Of a DNA stretch of 64,000 bases, positions 1-8,891 are shown in pieces. Source of the stretch: Planococcus halocryophilus (GTDB lineage: Bacteria; Bacillota; Bacilli; Bacillales_A; Planococcaceae). The stretch's first letter is position 1; every line of letters starts with the position of its first letter. The stretch covers positions 496,001-560,000 of the forward strand of contig NZ_JAKVTG010000001.1 in NCBI RefSeq assembly GCF_022489025.1, in the 5' to 3' direction. The translations under genes were made by a program, and so were the position numbers. The notes under the pieces were generated by a model, which was not told the DNA's origin, did no database searches, and saw nothing but the letters and a program-made list of their open reading frames with translations.

Positions 1-1377
1 CCAGAAGTGACAGATGAAGAATGGCAACAAGTCAATTATCATCCGATTCAAAACTGTAATGCTTGTGAATTGCGAAACAAATGCGGTCAAACTATTCACC
101 GCAATCATTACCGTCAGGCAACTGATTTGGTTATTTGTTCACATGATTTCCTTATGGAGCATATTTGGACAAAAGAAACACGTAAACGTGAGGGGCAAAC
201 GCCTTTGCTTCCTGAATTCTCTCAAATTGTGTTAGATGAAGGACATCTATTAGAATTTGCAGCACAACGTGCATTGACGTATGAAGTGCAAGAAAGCACA
301 TTGCAAGATGTGACAGAAAGCATTCTTTCAGATGGTATGCGTGAAAAAACGTTAAATATGATTGAGCAAACAATCGATCTTCACAATGACTTTTTCCGTT
401 TGTTACGCATCCATACAGTTAAAAGTGACGAAGACCGCAAAGCCATTACAAAAGATCCGGAATTGATCAAAGTCGGCAATATGCTGGTGCGTCACATTGA
501 TTTGATGTTAGAGGAATTTGTTTTCGAAGGCGAACTTTTCACGATTCCTGAATACGAATTGCGATTGGCCGAAGAGTATTTCGAACAATACACGTTCTCG
601 ATGCGTTTGTTTGTAGAAGAAGGTGACGCGGTAACGTGGTTAGAGATAAAAGACGAAATTGAGACTCTTGTTATTATGCCACGACTTGTTACGGATATAT
701 TAGACGAAAAATTATTTGACGGAAAAATACCAATCATTTTCTCTTCAGCTACTTTATCGATTCAAAAAGATTTCACGTACTTGTCAGATAGCCTAGGAAT
801 CGATAAATTCCAATCGTTCTCTGTGCCATCTCCATTTGAGTATGAAGATGTGATGAAAATCTTTAAGCATCCTTTAGAACAACAACAGAAATTTGAACGC
901 GTCTATGACTTGTTTAGCACAGGAGATCAAACGCTTGTATTATTCACTTCAAAAGTAGATATGGATAATTTCAAAAAATCACTTCCTTTGGACCATCAAT
1001 ATGCTATTGAATTTGAAGGAGACCGCGAATTATCAACGGTCGTCAAAGAATTCCAGCAAGGAAAATTCCAGATTTTATGTTCGTATCACTTATGGGAAGG
1101 GTTAGATTTACCTGGTGAAGCATTAACAAAAGTAATTATCGTTGATTTGCCATTCCCACCAAAAGATCCGGTTTTTGATGCGAAACGGAAATTTAGTAAC
1201 AACCCATTAGAAGAAATTGACTTGCCTTTCATGCAACTTCGTATTCAGCAAGGAATTGGCCGTTTGATTCGTTCTTCAAAAGATTATGGAGAAATTCATT
1301 TATTGGTGAACGAAGAAGAACTGCGCGTTGAGCATATATGGGAAACCATCTTGCCAGTACCTGCTGAAAATTTTTAA
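1..1377 (+). CDS. DinG/XPD-family ATP-dependent DNA helicase, C-terminal part (5' end outside window)
   Basis: The reading frame is open from the first base, so the gene starts upstream and only about 458 residues are visible. The visible N-terminal end has a cysteine cluster (C-x2-C-x5-C, plus a later VICSH cysteine) typical of the iron-sulfur domain of XPD/DinG helicases. A DEGH Walker B box follows, then a C-terminal helicase half ending in the motif VI-like QGIGRLIRS. The family unwinds DNA using ATP in repair or replication restart. The next gene is an M32 carboxypeptidase, the same neighbour as ypvA-ypwA in Bacillus subtilis, so this is probably the YpvA orthologue. No terminator separates the two genes. 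Confidence 0.88.
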   Translation, partial: PEVTDEEWQQVNYHPIQNCNACELRNKCGQTIHRNHYRQATDLVICSHDFLMEHIWTKETRKREGQTPLLPEFSQIVLDEGHLLEFAAQRALTYEVQESTLQDVTESILSDGMREKTLNMIEQTIDLHNDFFRLLRIHTVKSDEDRKAITKDPELIKVGNMLVRHIDLMLEEFVFEGELFTIPEYELRLAEEYFEQYTFSMRLFVEEGDAVTWLEIKDEIETLVIMPRLVTDILDEKLFDGKIPIIFSSATLSIQKDFTYLSDSLGIDKFQSFSVPSPFEYEDVMKIFKHPLEQQQKFERVYDLFSTGDQTLVLFTSKVDMDNFKKSLPLDHQYAIEFEGDRELSTVVKEFQQGKFQILCSYHLWEGLDLPGEALTKVIIVDLPFPPKDPVFDAKRKFSNNPLEEIDLPFMQLRIQQGIGRLIRSSKDYGEIHLLVNEEELRVEHIWETILPVPAENF

Positions 1378-1430
1378 GCGAGTCGTATGGCTATGATACA
1401 ATGGTCTCATTAAGCATAGGGGGGATTTAG

Positions 1431-2936
1431 TTGTCACTTGAAAAACGTTTTACAGAACACTTCAGTAAAATCAGAGGTTATAAAGAAGCCATTGCCTTAT
1501 TGTATTGGGATTTGCGTACAGGTGCTCCGAAAAAAGGAGTGGAACTTCGCTCTGCAACCATTGGAACCTTATCTAGTGAGCTATTTAAGTTATCGACTTC
1601 AGATGAATTTGGCGAATTGCTATCTTCTATAGAAGCACAACAGGAAACAATAGATCCGTATATTCGTCGCTCTGTAGAAGAAGCGCGAAAAGAGTATAAT
1701 TTAAGCAAAAAAATTCCGCCTGAAGAGTACAAAGAGTTTGTTATTTTGAAATCCAAAGCCGAGTCGGTCTGGGAAACAGCTAAACGAGATTCAGATTTCT
1801 CACTGTTTCTTCCTTACCTAGAAAACTTGGTCAGCACAACGAAAAAAATGGTTGGTTATTGGGGAGAGAAAAACGGCAGTACGTACAATACGCTGCTCGA
1901 TCAATATGAACCTGGCATGACTACAGAAATCTTAGATGAAGTGTTTGGCAAGCTTCGCGAGCGTATTGTGCCATTGGTACAAAAAATCGCAGCTTCTCCT
2001 AACAAACCAGAAACAGCATTTTTATACGAGCATTTTCCAAAGCAAGCACAGCAAGATTTTAGCCGTGAAATGTTAGATCAACTTGGCTATAATTTTGAAG
2101 CGGGTAGACTTGATGAAACCGTTCATCCATTTATGATTTCAATCAACAGACAAGACATTCGCGTAACGACTAAGTACGATGAAAGTGACTTCCGAACAGC
2201 TGTATTTGGCACAATTCACGAAGGCGGACATGCGATGTATGAGCAAAACCTCGGAGACGACTTAGCAGGATTGCCGATTGAAACAGGTGCTTCGATGGGC
2301 ATTCATGAATCGCAGTCGTTGTTTTGTGAAAACTTTATCGGTCGCAATGAACATTTTTGGCAGAAAAACTTTGACTTGTTGAAAGACTACGCTCCTGATC
2401 AGTTTTCATCTGTTGAATTAGTGGATTACGTACGCGCAATTAATGAATCTAAACCATCATTAATTCGCATTGAAGCAGACGAATTGTCGTATGCATTGCA
2501 TATTATGGTACGTTACGAGCTTGAAAAAGGTTTGTTTAACGGAGACTTGAAAGTTAGCGATTTGCCGCAGTTGTGGAACGATAAATACGAAGAGTATTTA
2601 GGCGTACGTCCGTCAAACGATGCAGAAGGTGTCTTACAAGACGTTCACTGGTCAGGCGCAAGTTTTGGGTATTTCCCGTCTTATGCACTCGGTTATATGT
2701 ATGCAGCCCAATTCAAAAACGCTATGCTAAAAGAGTTGCCGAATTACGACGAATTGTTAGCAGAGCGCAACATCACACCAATTCGCGAATGGCTAACGAA
2801 AAACATTCATCAGTATGGCGCTTTTAAAAAGCCTATGGATATTTTAAAAGATGTCACTGGCGAAGGTTTGAATCCAGATTATTTAGCAGACTATCTAGAA
2901 GAAAAATATACGAAGATTTATCAACTAAACGAGTAA
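1431..2936 (+). CDS. ypwA: Thermostable carboxypeptidase 1, peptidase family M32 (YpwA-like)
   Basis: This 501-residue cytosolic zinc metallocarboxypeptidase removes C-terminal residues from peptides. The zinc motif HEGGH is near residue 262, and the third-ligand segment HESQSLFCEN follows about 30 residues later; both are hallmarks of M32. The length is normal for the family. The start is a TTG at 1431 preceded by a strong GGGGGGA ribosome-binding site; no ATG gives a full-length protein. It lies 53 bp after the helicase gene and ends at a strong terminator, so the two probably form one transcript. Confidence 0.93.
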   Translation: MSLEKRFTEHFSKIRGYKEAIALLYWDLRTGAPKKGVELRSATIGTLSSELFKLSTSDEFGELLSSIEAQQETIDPYIRRSVEEARKEYNLSKKIPPEEYKEFVILKSKAESVWETAKRDSDFSLFLPYLENLVSTTKKMVGYWGEKNGSTYNTLLDQYEPGMTTEILDEVFGKLRERIVPLVQKIAASPNKPETAFLYEHFPKQAQQDFSREMLDQLGYNFEAGRLDETVHPFMISINRQDIRVTTKYDESDFRTAVFGTIHEGGHAMYEQNLGDDLAGLPIETGASMGIHESQSLFCENFIGRNEHFWQKNFDLLKDYAPDQFSSVELVDYVRAINESKPSLIRIEADELSYALHIMVRYELEKGLFNGDLKVSDLPQLWNDKYEEYLGVRPSNDAEGVLQDVHWSGASFGYFPSYALGYMYAAQFKNAMLKELPNYDELLAERNITPIREWLTKNIHQYGAFKKPMDILKDVTGEGLNPDYLADYLEEKYTKIYQLNE

Positions 2937-2937
2937 G

Positions 2938-2975
2938 CAGAAACCGTCGTGATAGTCACGACGGTTTCTGTTTTT
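2938..2975 (+). terminator. Rho-independent terminator after the M32 carboxypeptidase
   Basis: A perfect 15-bp inverted repeat (2938-2952 with 2956-2970, loop TAG) is followed by five T residues directly after the carboxypeptidase stop codon. Confidence 0.95.
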
Positions 2976-3028
2976 AGACAAAAGAATTATTATGTTAGTT
3001 AACGAATGAATATCTTATCCTATATACT

Positions 3029-3150
3029 GGATCCTTCGCTCCATGCGGACGCTTTCCGCGGACGAAGCGCTGAGCCTCCTCGTCGCAAGCTCCTGCGGGG
3101 TCTCATCACTCCGTTTTTCCGCAGGAGTCGCCGCATTGCGCTTCGGATCC
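3029..3150. repeat. GC-rich interspersed repeat, copy 1
   Basis: A 122-bp block bounded by GGATCC at both ends contains the GC-rich string GACGCTTTCCGCGGACGAAG and a CTCCTGCGGGGTCTCATCAC segment. It is markedly GC-rich against its AT-rich surroundings and has no reading frame. It is the type of interspersed palindromic element found in many Bacillales genomes. A second copy in opposite orientation lies 73 bp away. Confidence 0.8.
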
Positions 3151-3222
3151 TTGTGTGATTACTCATTAATCCTCTTAAAAAGTGGAATCACTGGTTACTC
3201 TCTAATTTGAGCTATATGCTAA

Positions 3223-3340
3223 CAACCGTTCTGGTCACGAAGACTCCTATGGGACAGCGAAAGCTGAAGACCCCGCAGGAACGCAAGTGACGAGGAGGCT
3301 GAAGCTGAGCCCATGGAAAGCGCAGTGGCCAGAACGGTTG
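3223..3340. repeat. GC-rich interspersed repeat, copy 2, inverted relative to copy 1
   Basis: A 118-bp element bounded by near-identical 16-bp inverted ends (CAACCGTTCTGG[T/C]CAC at 3223-3238 and complementary at 3325-3340, one mismatch). The inner GACCCCGCAGGAACGCAAG and GACGAGGAGGCTGAAGC segments are the reverse complement of sequences in copy 1. Together the two copies fill most of the space between two genes. Confidence 0.8.
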
Positions 3341-3392
3341 TGGTTATACACAACTATACATTTTCAATAGACTTTGTCTACAGTCTGAAAGC

Positions 3393-3419
3393 GCCGTGGT
3401 AATCCACGGCGGTTTTTTT
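3393..3419 (+). terminator. Terminator-like hairpin downstream of the repeat pair
   Basis: GCCGTGG (3393-3399) pairs with CCACGGC (3404-3410) and is followed by GG and seven T residues. No plus-strand gene lies between the previous terminator and this one, so it may end readthrough from the repeat region. Confidence 0.7.
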
Positions 3420-3483
3420 GTAGTTTATAGAACAGGACAAATAGTGAATGTTGTGACTATAATAAAAGTGGAGGCGATTATAC

Positions 3484-4242
3484 ATGTTGAAATCATTTAG
3501 TTTAGAAAACAAGACGGCTATCGTAACAGGTGCCGGTAAAGGAATTGGCAAAGCAATCGCAATGGCTCTTGCAGAAGCGGGAGCCAATGTCATGTTAGTA
3601 GCAAGAACCGAATCAGACTTGCAGCAAACACAACAAGACATAAACAATGACCGAACATCTTACATAACAGCAGACATTACAAAACGCAGTGACATTCAAG
3701 CAGCAATCGACAAAACAGTCGAGCATTTTGGTGCGCTTGATATTTTAGTAAACAATGCAGGGATGAATATCCGGTCTTCGTTAGCAGATGCCAATGACGC
3801 AGAATGGCATCAAATTATGGATACGAATGCACAAAGCGTCTTTATGTTTTCGCAAGAAGCTGTGAAAAAAATGGTTAGTGGCAGTTCGATTGTTAACATT
3901 AGCTCGGTCGGAGGCGATCGCGCATTAAAAACAGGTGTTATTTATGCGGCATCTAAAGCGGCTATTATTCAAATGACAAAAGTCATGGCAATGGAATGGG
4001 GACCGAAAAACATTCGCGTCAATGCAATTGGACCATGGTACTTTAAAACACCGTTAACAGAAAAGATTTTAAGTAACCCTGAATATTTAGATTCGATTCT
4101 CGCAGTGACACCGATGAAGCGTGTTGGAGAATTACCGGAAGTAGCGTCACCTGTTGTGTTTTTAGCATCAGATGCGGCAAGTTATATTACCGGACAGACA
4201 CTTTTTGTCGATGGTGGTATGTCGATTCACGGATTTTCATAA
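3484..4242 (+). CDS. Short-chain dehydrogenase/reductase (SDR), glucose 1-dehydrogenase/FabG-like
   Basis: This 252-residue classical SDR is an NAD(P)-dependent oxidoreductase of unknown substrate. The Rossmann nucleotide motif TGAGKGIG is at the N-terminus, NNAG near residue 90, the catalytic serine in NISSVGG, and the catalytic Tyr-Lys pair in YAASK near residue 157. A C-terminal [11 protein letters not shown] motif is also present. The length is normal. An AGGCGAT-type ribosome-binding site precedes the ATG. The gene stands alone between two terminators. Confidence 0.9.
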   Translation: MLKSFSLENKTAIVTGAGKGIGKAIAMALAEAGANVMLVARTESDLQQTQQDINNDRTSYITADITKRSDIQAAIDKTVEHFGALDILVNNAGMNIRSSLADANDAEWHQIMDTNAQSVFMFSQEAVKKMVSGSSIVNISSVGGDRALKTGVIYAASKAAIIQMTKVMAMEWGPKNIRVNAIGPWYFKTPLTEKILSNPEYLDSILAVTPMKRVGELPEVASPVVFLASDAASYITGQTLFVDGGMSIHGFS

Positions 4243-4250
4243 GAAACCCA

Positions 4251-4282
4251 ACATCCTTCTCAAATTTGGGAAGGATGTTTTT
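4251..4282 (+). terminator. Rho-independent terminator after the SDR gene
   Basis: ACATCCTTC (4251-4259) pairs with GAAGGATGT (4270-4278), extended by a wobble and a C-G pair, followed by a T run. Confidence 0.9.
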
Positions 4283-4339
4283 CGTTGACCCATAAAAATG
4301 ATATGATAGAGAGCAGTAAGCGGAGAAGGAGATTTCGAA

Positions 4340-7300
4340 ATGACAGTTGTTGATCATAAACAAGAATTACTTGAAACGGCACATCTCTATAAGATCTTCA
4401 AAGACAATGAAGACACTGAGCGTGAAGCCAAAGCGCATTTATTTGCAAAAAAAATCTTAAAAAATAATTTTATTATTGGGTTTGCCGGACATTTTTCATC
4501 CGGTAAGTCATCTATGATCAACGCATTGACTGGCGAGACGTTATTGCCGTCTAGCCCGATCCCAACGAGTGCGAATATCGTGAATGTCCAAAAAGCAGAT
4601 ACGGATTTTGCTATCGTTAATATGCGCGATGAAAAACCGGTTTACTTTCCTGAGAATTACGATTTTAACGCGGTTAAGGAATTTTGCAAAAACGGTGATG
4701 TCACACAAATCGATATCGGACACCAAGCATCGGTTTTGCCTAAAGGCATAACGGTCATGGATACACCGGGAGTCGATTCCACAGATGATGCGCACCGCAT
4801 GTCAACCGAGTCAGCTCTACACGTAGCGGACATGGTGTTTTATGTGATGGATTATAACCATGTTCAGTCTGAATTGAATTTTAATTTCACAAAAGAATTA
4901 CAAAAGTACACCGAGCTCTATTTAATCGTTAACCAAATTGATAAGCATCAAAGCAGTGAAATGAGTTTTGAAGATTTCCAACAATCGGTTCATGATTCGT
5001 TCGCGGTATGGGGAGTCGTTCCAAAAGGCATTTTCTTTACATCGTTAAAGGATTTTGATTTTCCTGGAAACGATTTTGACCAAGTTAAAGAACTTGTTTC
5101 GTCAACGATGAAAAACTGGAAAGGTCATATGGGCTCAGCTTCTGAATCCGCCTTGAGCCAGTTAAAAGACGAACACATCAACTATTTAGAAGATGAAAAA
5201 CAAGAATGTTTACTAGCATTTTCAACGGTGCTGGACCCGAAAGAATGGGAAATGCGTGAGGATTTGAAAAAAGAGAATGCGTTAGTTTCTCGTAGAATGT
5301 CCGTCCAAGATTTTGAAAACTGGCAGGCGAAATTTGAAAAGAGCCGCAAAGAATTACTCGAAAACTCGAATATAATGCCTTACGAACTTCGTAATGCTTT
5401 AACAAGCTATTTAGAATCGGTGCAACCGAATTTTAAAGTCGGTTTGCTATTTAGTGGCAAAAAGACAGAAGAAGAACGACAAAAACGACAACTAGAAGTG
5501 GACGAACGACTGCAGACGACAGTATCTTCTCAAATTACCAATCACTTAAAAAAATTGATGAAGTCTTCGTTAAAAGATGCTGGAATATTAACGGACAGTG
5601 AATCGTTATCCATCGACGACATGACTTACCAGGTGCCATTTTCAGTTGTAGAAGAACAAGTTCCAACAGGCGCTTCTGTGACTGGAGACGCGGTATTGAA
5701 TTTTGCTAATAGCATTTCAACAGGTGTCCAGCGCTGGTTTATCCGTGAGACAGATGGCTGGAAAAAAGCACAAGAAGAAAAGTTTGAAGGATTGACGGAT
5801 GACGCCAATACAGAAATTGATATGAAAGCACAAACCTTGTCTCAAAAAATGCTCGCGATCCAAACACTTGAAGAAATGGAAAGTAAAATCGACAAAGTGA
5901 AAAAGTCTTATTCGGCAATGCTACCAAAACAAAAAACAGCAGCGGAAGAAAAAGTGGATCAATGGCTAAGTGAATTTGAAGTTTCTATAGAAGAAATGAC
6001 TGAATTTGATCCTGCAATGCTTGAAAAAGATAACCAACAACAAGAAGAGCAAGAACAACAAGCTCACTCAATGGAAGTGGCGTCATTTGATGAAGTAGCT
6101 GTACTCGAGCGTGCCAACCGTACAGCAGAAGTTATTGATCCGATAAAAGGATTTGCGGAAACTGCCGCTTATTTAAAACGAAAAGCGGGTCGTTTAGAAG
6201 GACAAGAATTCACCATTGCATTGTTTGGAGCATTTAGTGCGGGGAAATCATCATTTTCGAATGCATTAATGGGGGAAACGGTATTACCTGTATCGCCAAA
6301 CCCGACTACGGCGACGATTAACCGAATTCGTCCAGTAAGCGAGCAACACCCACACGAAACAGCAGATGTTCGACTAAAAACGCGTACGCAAATGACAGAA
6401 GACGTTCAAAATTCTTTCCAAGCTTTAGGCATGCAAGTCACTTCATTGGAAGATGCTTTTGACAAGTCATCAAAACTACCAGAAAATACACCAACAGAAC
6501 AGCAAGTTCATAAATCATTTATCACCGCCTTTAACAAAGGATTTCCAGATTTCAAAGATCGTTTAGGTGAAACTCTTCGGACAAATCGTGAAGAATTTGG
6601 TTTGTATGTGGCGAAAGAAGAAAAAAGCTGTTTTGTTGATGAAATCGATTTTTATTACGATTGCGAGTTAACACGTAACGGCGTCACGCTTGTAGATACT
6701 CCAGGAGCAGATTCGATTAATGCTAGACATACGAATGTTGCTTTTGAGTATATTCGTAACGCGGATGCGATTTTGTTCATTACTTATTATAACCATGCTT
6801 TCGCACGTGCTGACCGAGAGTTCCTGATTCAGCTTGGTCGAGTAAAAGACGCATTTGAAATGGATAAGATGTTCTTTGTCGTGAATGCGATTGATCTTGC
6901 GAATGACGAAGAAGAAAAAAATTCAGTCGTTACGTATGTAAAAGATGAATTGCAACGTTTTGGCATTCGTTTCCCACGCTTATTTGGTGTATCAAGCTTA
7001 CTAGCATTACGTGACCGAGAGCATTCAGGTATGCCAGAATTTGAAGAAGCCTTCCAGCATTTCTTAAAAGAAGAGCTAAAAGGAATGGCTGTGCAATCGC
7101 TCGCAGAAGAAGAGCAAAAAGCAGTCGACCGCTTCCGTAGCTTAATTGAACACACAGAAAAAAACTTATTGCGTAAAGACGAACGATTAGAAGAACTCAA
7201 ACTTCTTGAGCAGCAGCTACGTAAACTTTTCGGAGCATCAATTGCCAAGTTATTAGAACGTGAAGCTCTTCAAGAATTGGATGAGTTGCTGTATTACGTT

Positions 7301-7921
7301 AACCAACGCGTTTTTTATCGTTTTAATGATTTTTTCAAAGAGGCATTTAATCCTTCAGTATTTTCTAACAAATCAGCCCAACAAGCTTTGGATACGGCGT
7401 TGCAAGATTTAAATGAAATGACAGGATTTGATTTTCAACAAGAATTGCGCGTGACGAATTTCCGACTCGCTCAGTTTATCGAGAAGAAATTAGACTCTCG
7501 CTTTAAAGAAGACACAAGCAAATTGAAAGAGCAGAATTCAGACTTCTCGTTTACACCTTATGAAGTGCAAGAAACAGGTTCTGTCGAAATTTCAAAACCG
7601 TTTGTAAATGCTGATTATTCATCAGTTAAATCGTATTATAAAAATAACAAAAGCTTTTTCGAGAAAAATGAAAAAGAAAAAATGCGTGATGCGTTGCAAG
7701 AATTAATGGAACCGGATGCGCTCCGTTATTTGGATCAAGAGAAAAAAGAATTGAGCAACTGGGCAACATTTTGGATTGAACAAGAAGCAGAAGGGTTACG
7801 TCAACATATTCTACGTCAAGCTGTTGATCAGATTGATTCGGAACGTACCTTGCTGCAACAATCTGAGAAATTAGCACAATGGAAAGAGCTGTATTCAAAT
7901 TTGATGAACGGAAGGGTGTAG
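4340..7921 (+). CDS. dynA: Double dynamin-like GTPase DynA (YpbR-type)
   Basis: At 1193 residues this is the same length as B. subtilis DynA. It is an internal fusion of two bacterial dynamin-like units. The first half has the P-loop GHFSSGKSS near residue 50, DTPG near 140 and the G4 motif NQID. The second half has the P-loop GAFSAGKSS near 629, DTPG and NAID. Long coiled-coil and assembly-helix stretches follow each GTPase. DynA acts at the cytoplasmic face of the membrane and promotes membrane fusion or repair after antibiotic or phage damage. A GGAGAAGGAGA ribosome-binding site fixes the ATG. The sulfurtransferase gene starts 3 bp after the stop. Confidence 0.95.
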   Translation: MTVVDHKQELLETAHLYKIFKDNEDTEREAKAHLFAKKILKNNFIIGFAGHFSSGKSSMINALTGETLLPSSPIPTSANIVNVQKADTDFAIVNMRDEKPVYFPENYDFNAVKEFCKNGDVTQIDIGHQASVLPKGITVMDTPGVDSTDDAHRMSTESALHVADMVFYVMDYNHVQSELNFNFTKELQKYTELYLIVNQIDKHQSSEMSFEDFQQSVHDSFAVWGVVPKGIFFTSLKDFDFPGNDFDQVKELVSSTMKNWKGHMGSASESALSQLKDEHINYLEDEKQECLLAFSTVLDPKEWEMREDLKKENALVSRRMSVQDFENWQAKFEKSRKELLENSNIMPYELRNALTSYLESVQPNFKVGLLFSGKKTEEERQKRQLEVDERLQTTVSSQITNHLKKLMKSSLKDAGILTDSESLSIDDMTYQVPFSVVEEQVPTGASVTGDAVLNFANSISTGVQRWFIRETDGWKKAQEEKFEGLTDDANTEIDMKAQTLSQKMLAIQTLEEMESKIDKVKKSYSAMLPKQKTAAEEKVDQWLSEFEVSIEEMTEFDPAMLEKDNQQQEEQEQQAHSMEVASFDEVAVLERANRTAEVIDPIKGFAETAAYLKRKAGRLEGQEFTIALFGAFSAGKSSFSNALMGETVLPVSPNPTTATINRIRPVSEQHPHETADVRLKTRTQMTEDVQNSFQALGMQVTSLEDAFDKSSKLPENTPTEQQVHKSFITAFNKGFPDFKDRLGETLRTNREEFGLYVAKEEKSCFVDEIDFYYDCELTRNGVTLVDTPGADSINARHTNVAFEYIRNADAILFITYYNHAFARADREFLIQLGRVKDAFEMDKMFFVVNAIDLANDEEEKNSVVTYVKDELQRFGIRFPRLFGVSSLLALRDREHSGMPEFEEAFQHFLKEELKGMAVQSLAEEEQKAVDRFRSLIEHTEKNLLRKDERLEELKLLEQQLRKLFGASIAKLLEREALQELDELLYYVNQRVFYRFNDFFKEAFNPSVFSNKSAQQALDTALQDLNEMTGFDFQQELRVTNFRLAQFIEKKLDSRFKEDTSKLKEQNSDFSFTPYEVQETGSVEISKPFVNADYSSVKSYYKNNKSFFEKNEKEKMRDALQELMEPDALRYLDQEKKELSNWATFWIEQEAEGLRQHILRQAVDQIDSERTLLQQSEKLAQWKELYSNLMNGRV

Positions 7922-7924
7922 ACG

Positions 7925-8854
7925 ATGTCAGTATTTATCGAAACAACGGATACAGAAAATCATAAATGGATTGATGCACGATTCGATTTGAAAGATTCTA
8001 CTGCTGGTAAGAAAATGTACGAAGAAGAGCATGTGGCTGGAGCTGTTTTTTGGGACTTAGAAAAGGATATGTCAGATATGACTGCCAGCGCAGGGCGGCA
8101 TCCGATGCCTTCTAACGAACAACTAACGCAATTAGTTCGGTCAAGCGGCTTGAGCTTGGAGGATTCTATTGTCCTTTATGACCAAGGCGGTTCGCCTTAT
8201 GCAGCGCGAGCTTGGTGGTTATTGAAATACGCAGGATTCCAGCATGTTCACATCAGTCAACAAGGTTTCGATGCGTTAAAGCAGCGCGGTGTTGCAGTTT
8301 CTAATGAAATGCCAATAATAGAAGCGTCTACAGTTACACCAAACTTTGATCGTGATATCTTTGCAGACCAAGCATATGTTAAAAATGTAATTAGCGGTGA
8401 CGAACTAGGTGTACTAGTCGATGCCCGTTCAGCTGCACGTTTTGCTGGGCTTGAAGAACCGATTGATCCAGTTGCCGGCCGCATTCCAGGAGCACGTAAT
8501 TTAGACTGGGCACAATTTGTTTCAAAAGGGGAATTCCAGTTTACTGGAGATATCAGTACAGTCGTTCAAAAACACGAACCAACTGTTGTTTATTGTGGCA
8601 GTGGGGTTACGGCAGCAGCACTTTATGCCATCATGGCTGAAAAAGGCTATGACCAGTTAAAACTTTATATGGGAAGTTTTTCTGACTGGATTACAGACGC
8701 TGAAAATGTTGTAGAGTTTGACCGAGGAGAACATCCTGAAGCAGCAGACGATCAAACAAAAGCGATTCTTGCAAAATTGATCGAAGAAGGCTATTCAGGT
8801 GAAATGTTGATGAAAAAATTCCAATATGAAAAATCATTATTAGAAGAAAAATAA
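7925..8854 (+). CDS. Two-domain rhodanese-family sulfurtransferase (3-mercaptopyruvate sulfurtransferase-like)
   Basis: The 309-residue protein has two rhodanese domains. The C-terminal one carries the active-site loop CGSGVT near residue 224, which is the 3-mercaptopyruvate sulfurtransferase type (thiosulfate rhodaneses usually have CRKGVT). It transfers sulfane sulfur to thiol or cyanide acceptors in the cytosol. About 40 extra C-terminal residues (from FDRGEHPEAADD) form a helical tail beyond the usual fold. It is tightly linked to dynA (3 bp gap) and presumably co-transcribed with it. Confidence 0.9.
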   Translation: MSVFIETTDTENHKWIDARFDLKDSTAGKKMYEEEHVAGAVFWDLEKDMSDMTASAGRHPMPSNEQLTQLVRSSGLSLEDSIVLYDQGGSPYAARAWWLLKYAGFQHVHISQQGFDALKQRGVAVSNEMPIIEASTVTPNFDRDIFADQAYVKNVISGDELGVLVDARSAARFAGLEEPIDPVAGRIPGARNLDWAQFVSKGEFQFTGDISTVVQKHEPTVVYCGSGVTAAALYAIMAEKGYDQLKLYMGSFSDWITDAENVVEFDRGEHPEAADDQTKAILAKLIEEGYSGEMLMKKFQYEKSLLEEK

Positions 8855-8890
8855 AAAATTCCAACAGCAATTTCTGCTGTTGGAATTTTT
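8854..8890. terminator. Bidirectional terminator between convergent genes
   Basis: A 16-bp perfect stem (8854-8869 with 8875-8890) with A-rich and T-rich flanks. It can serve both the plus-strand sulfurtransferase and the minus-strand CNNM/CBS gene. Confidence 0.93.
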
Positions 8891-8891
8891 T

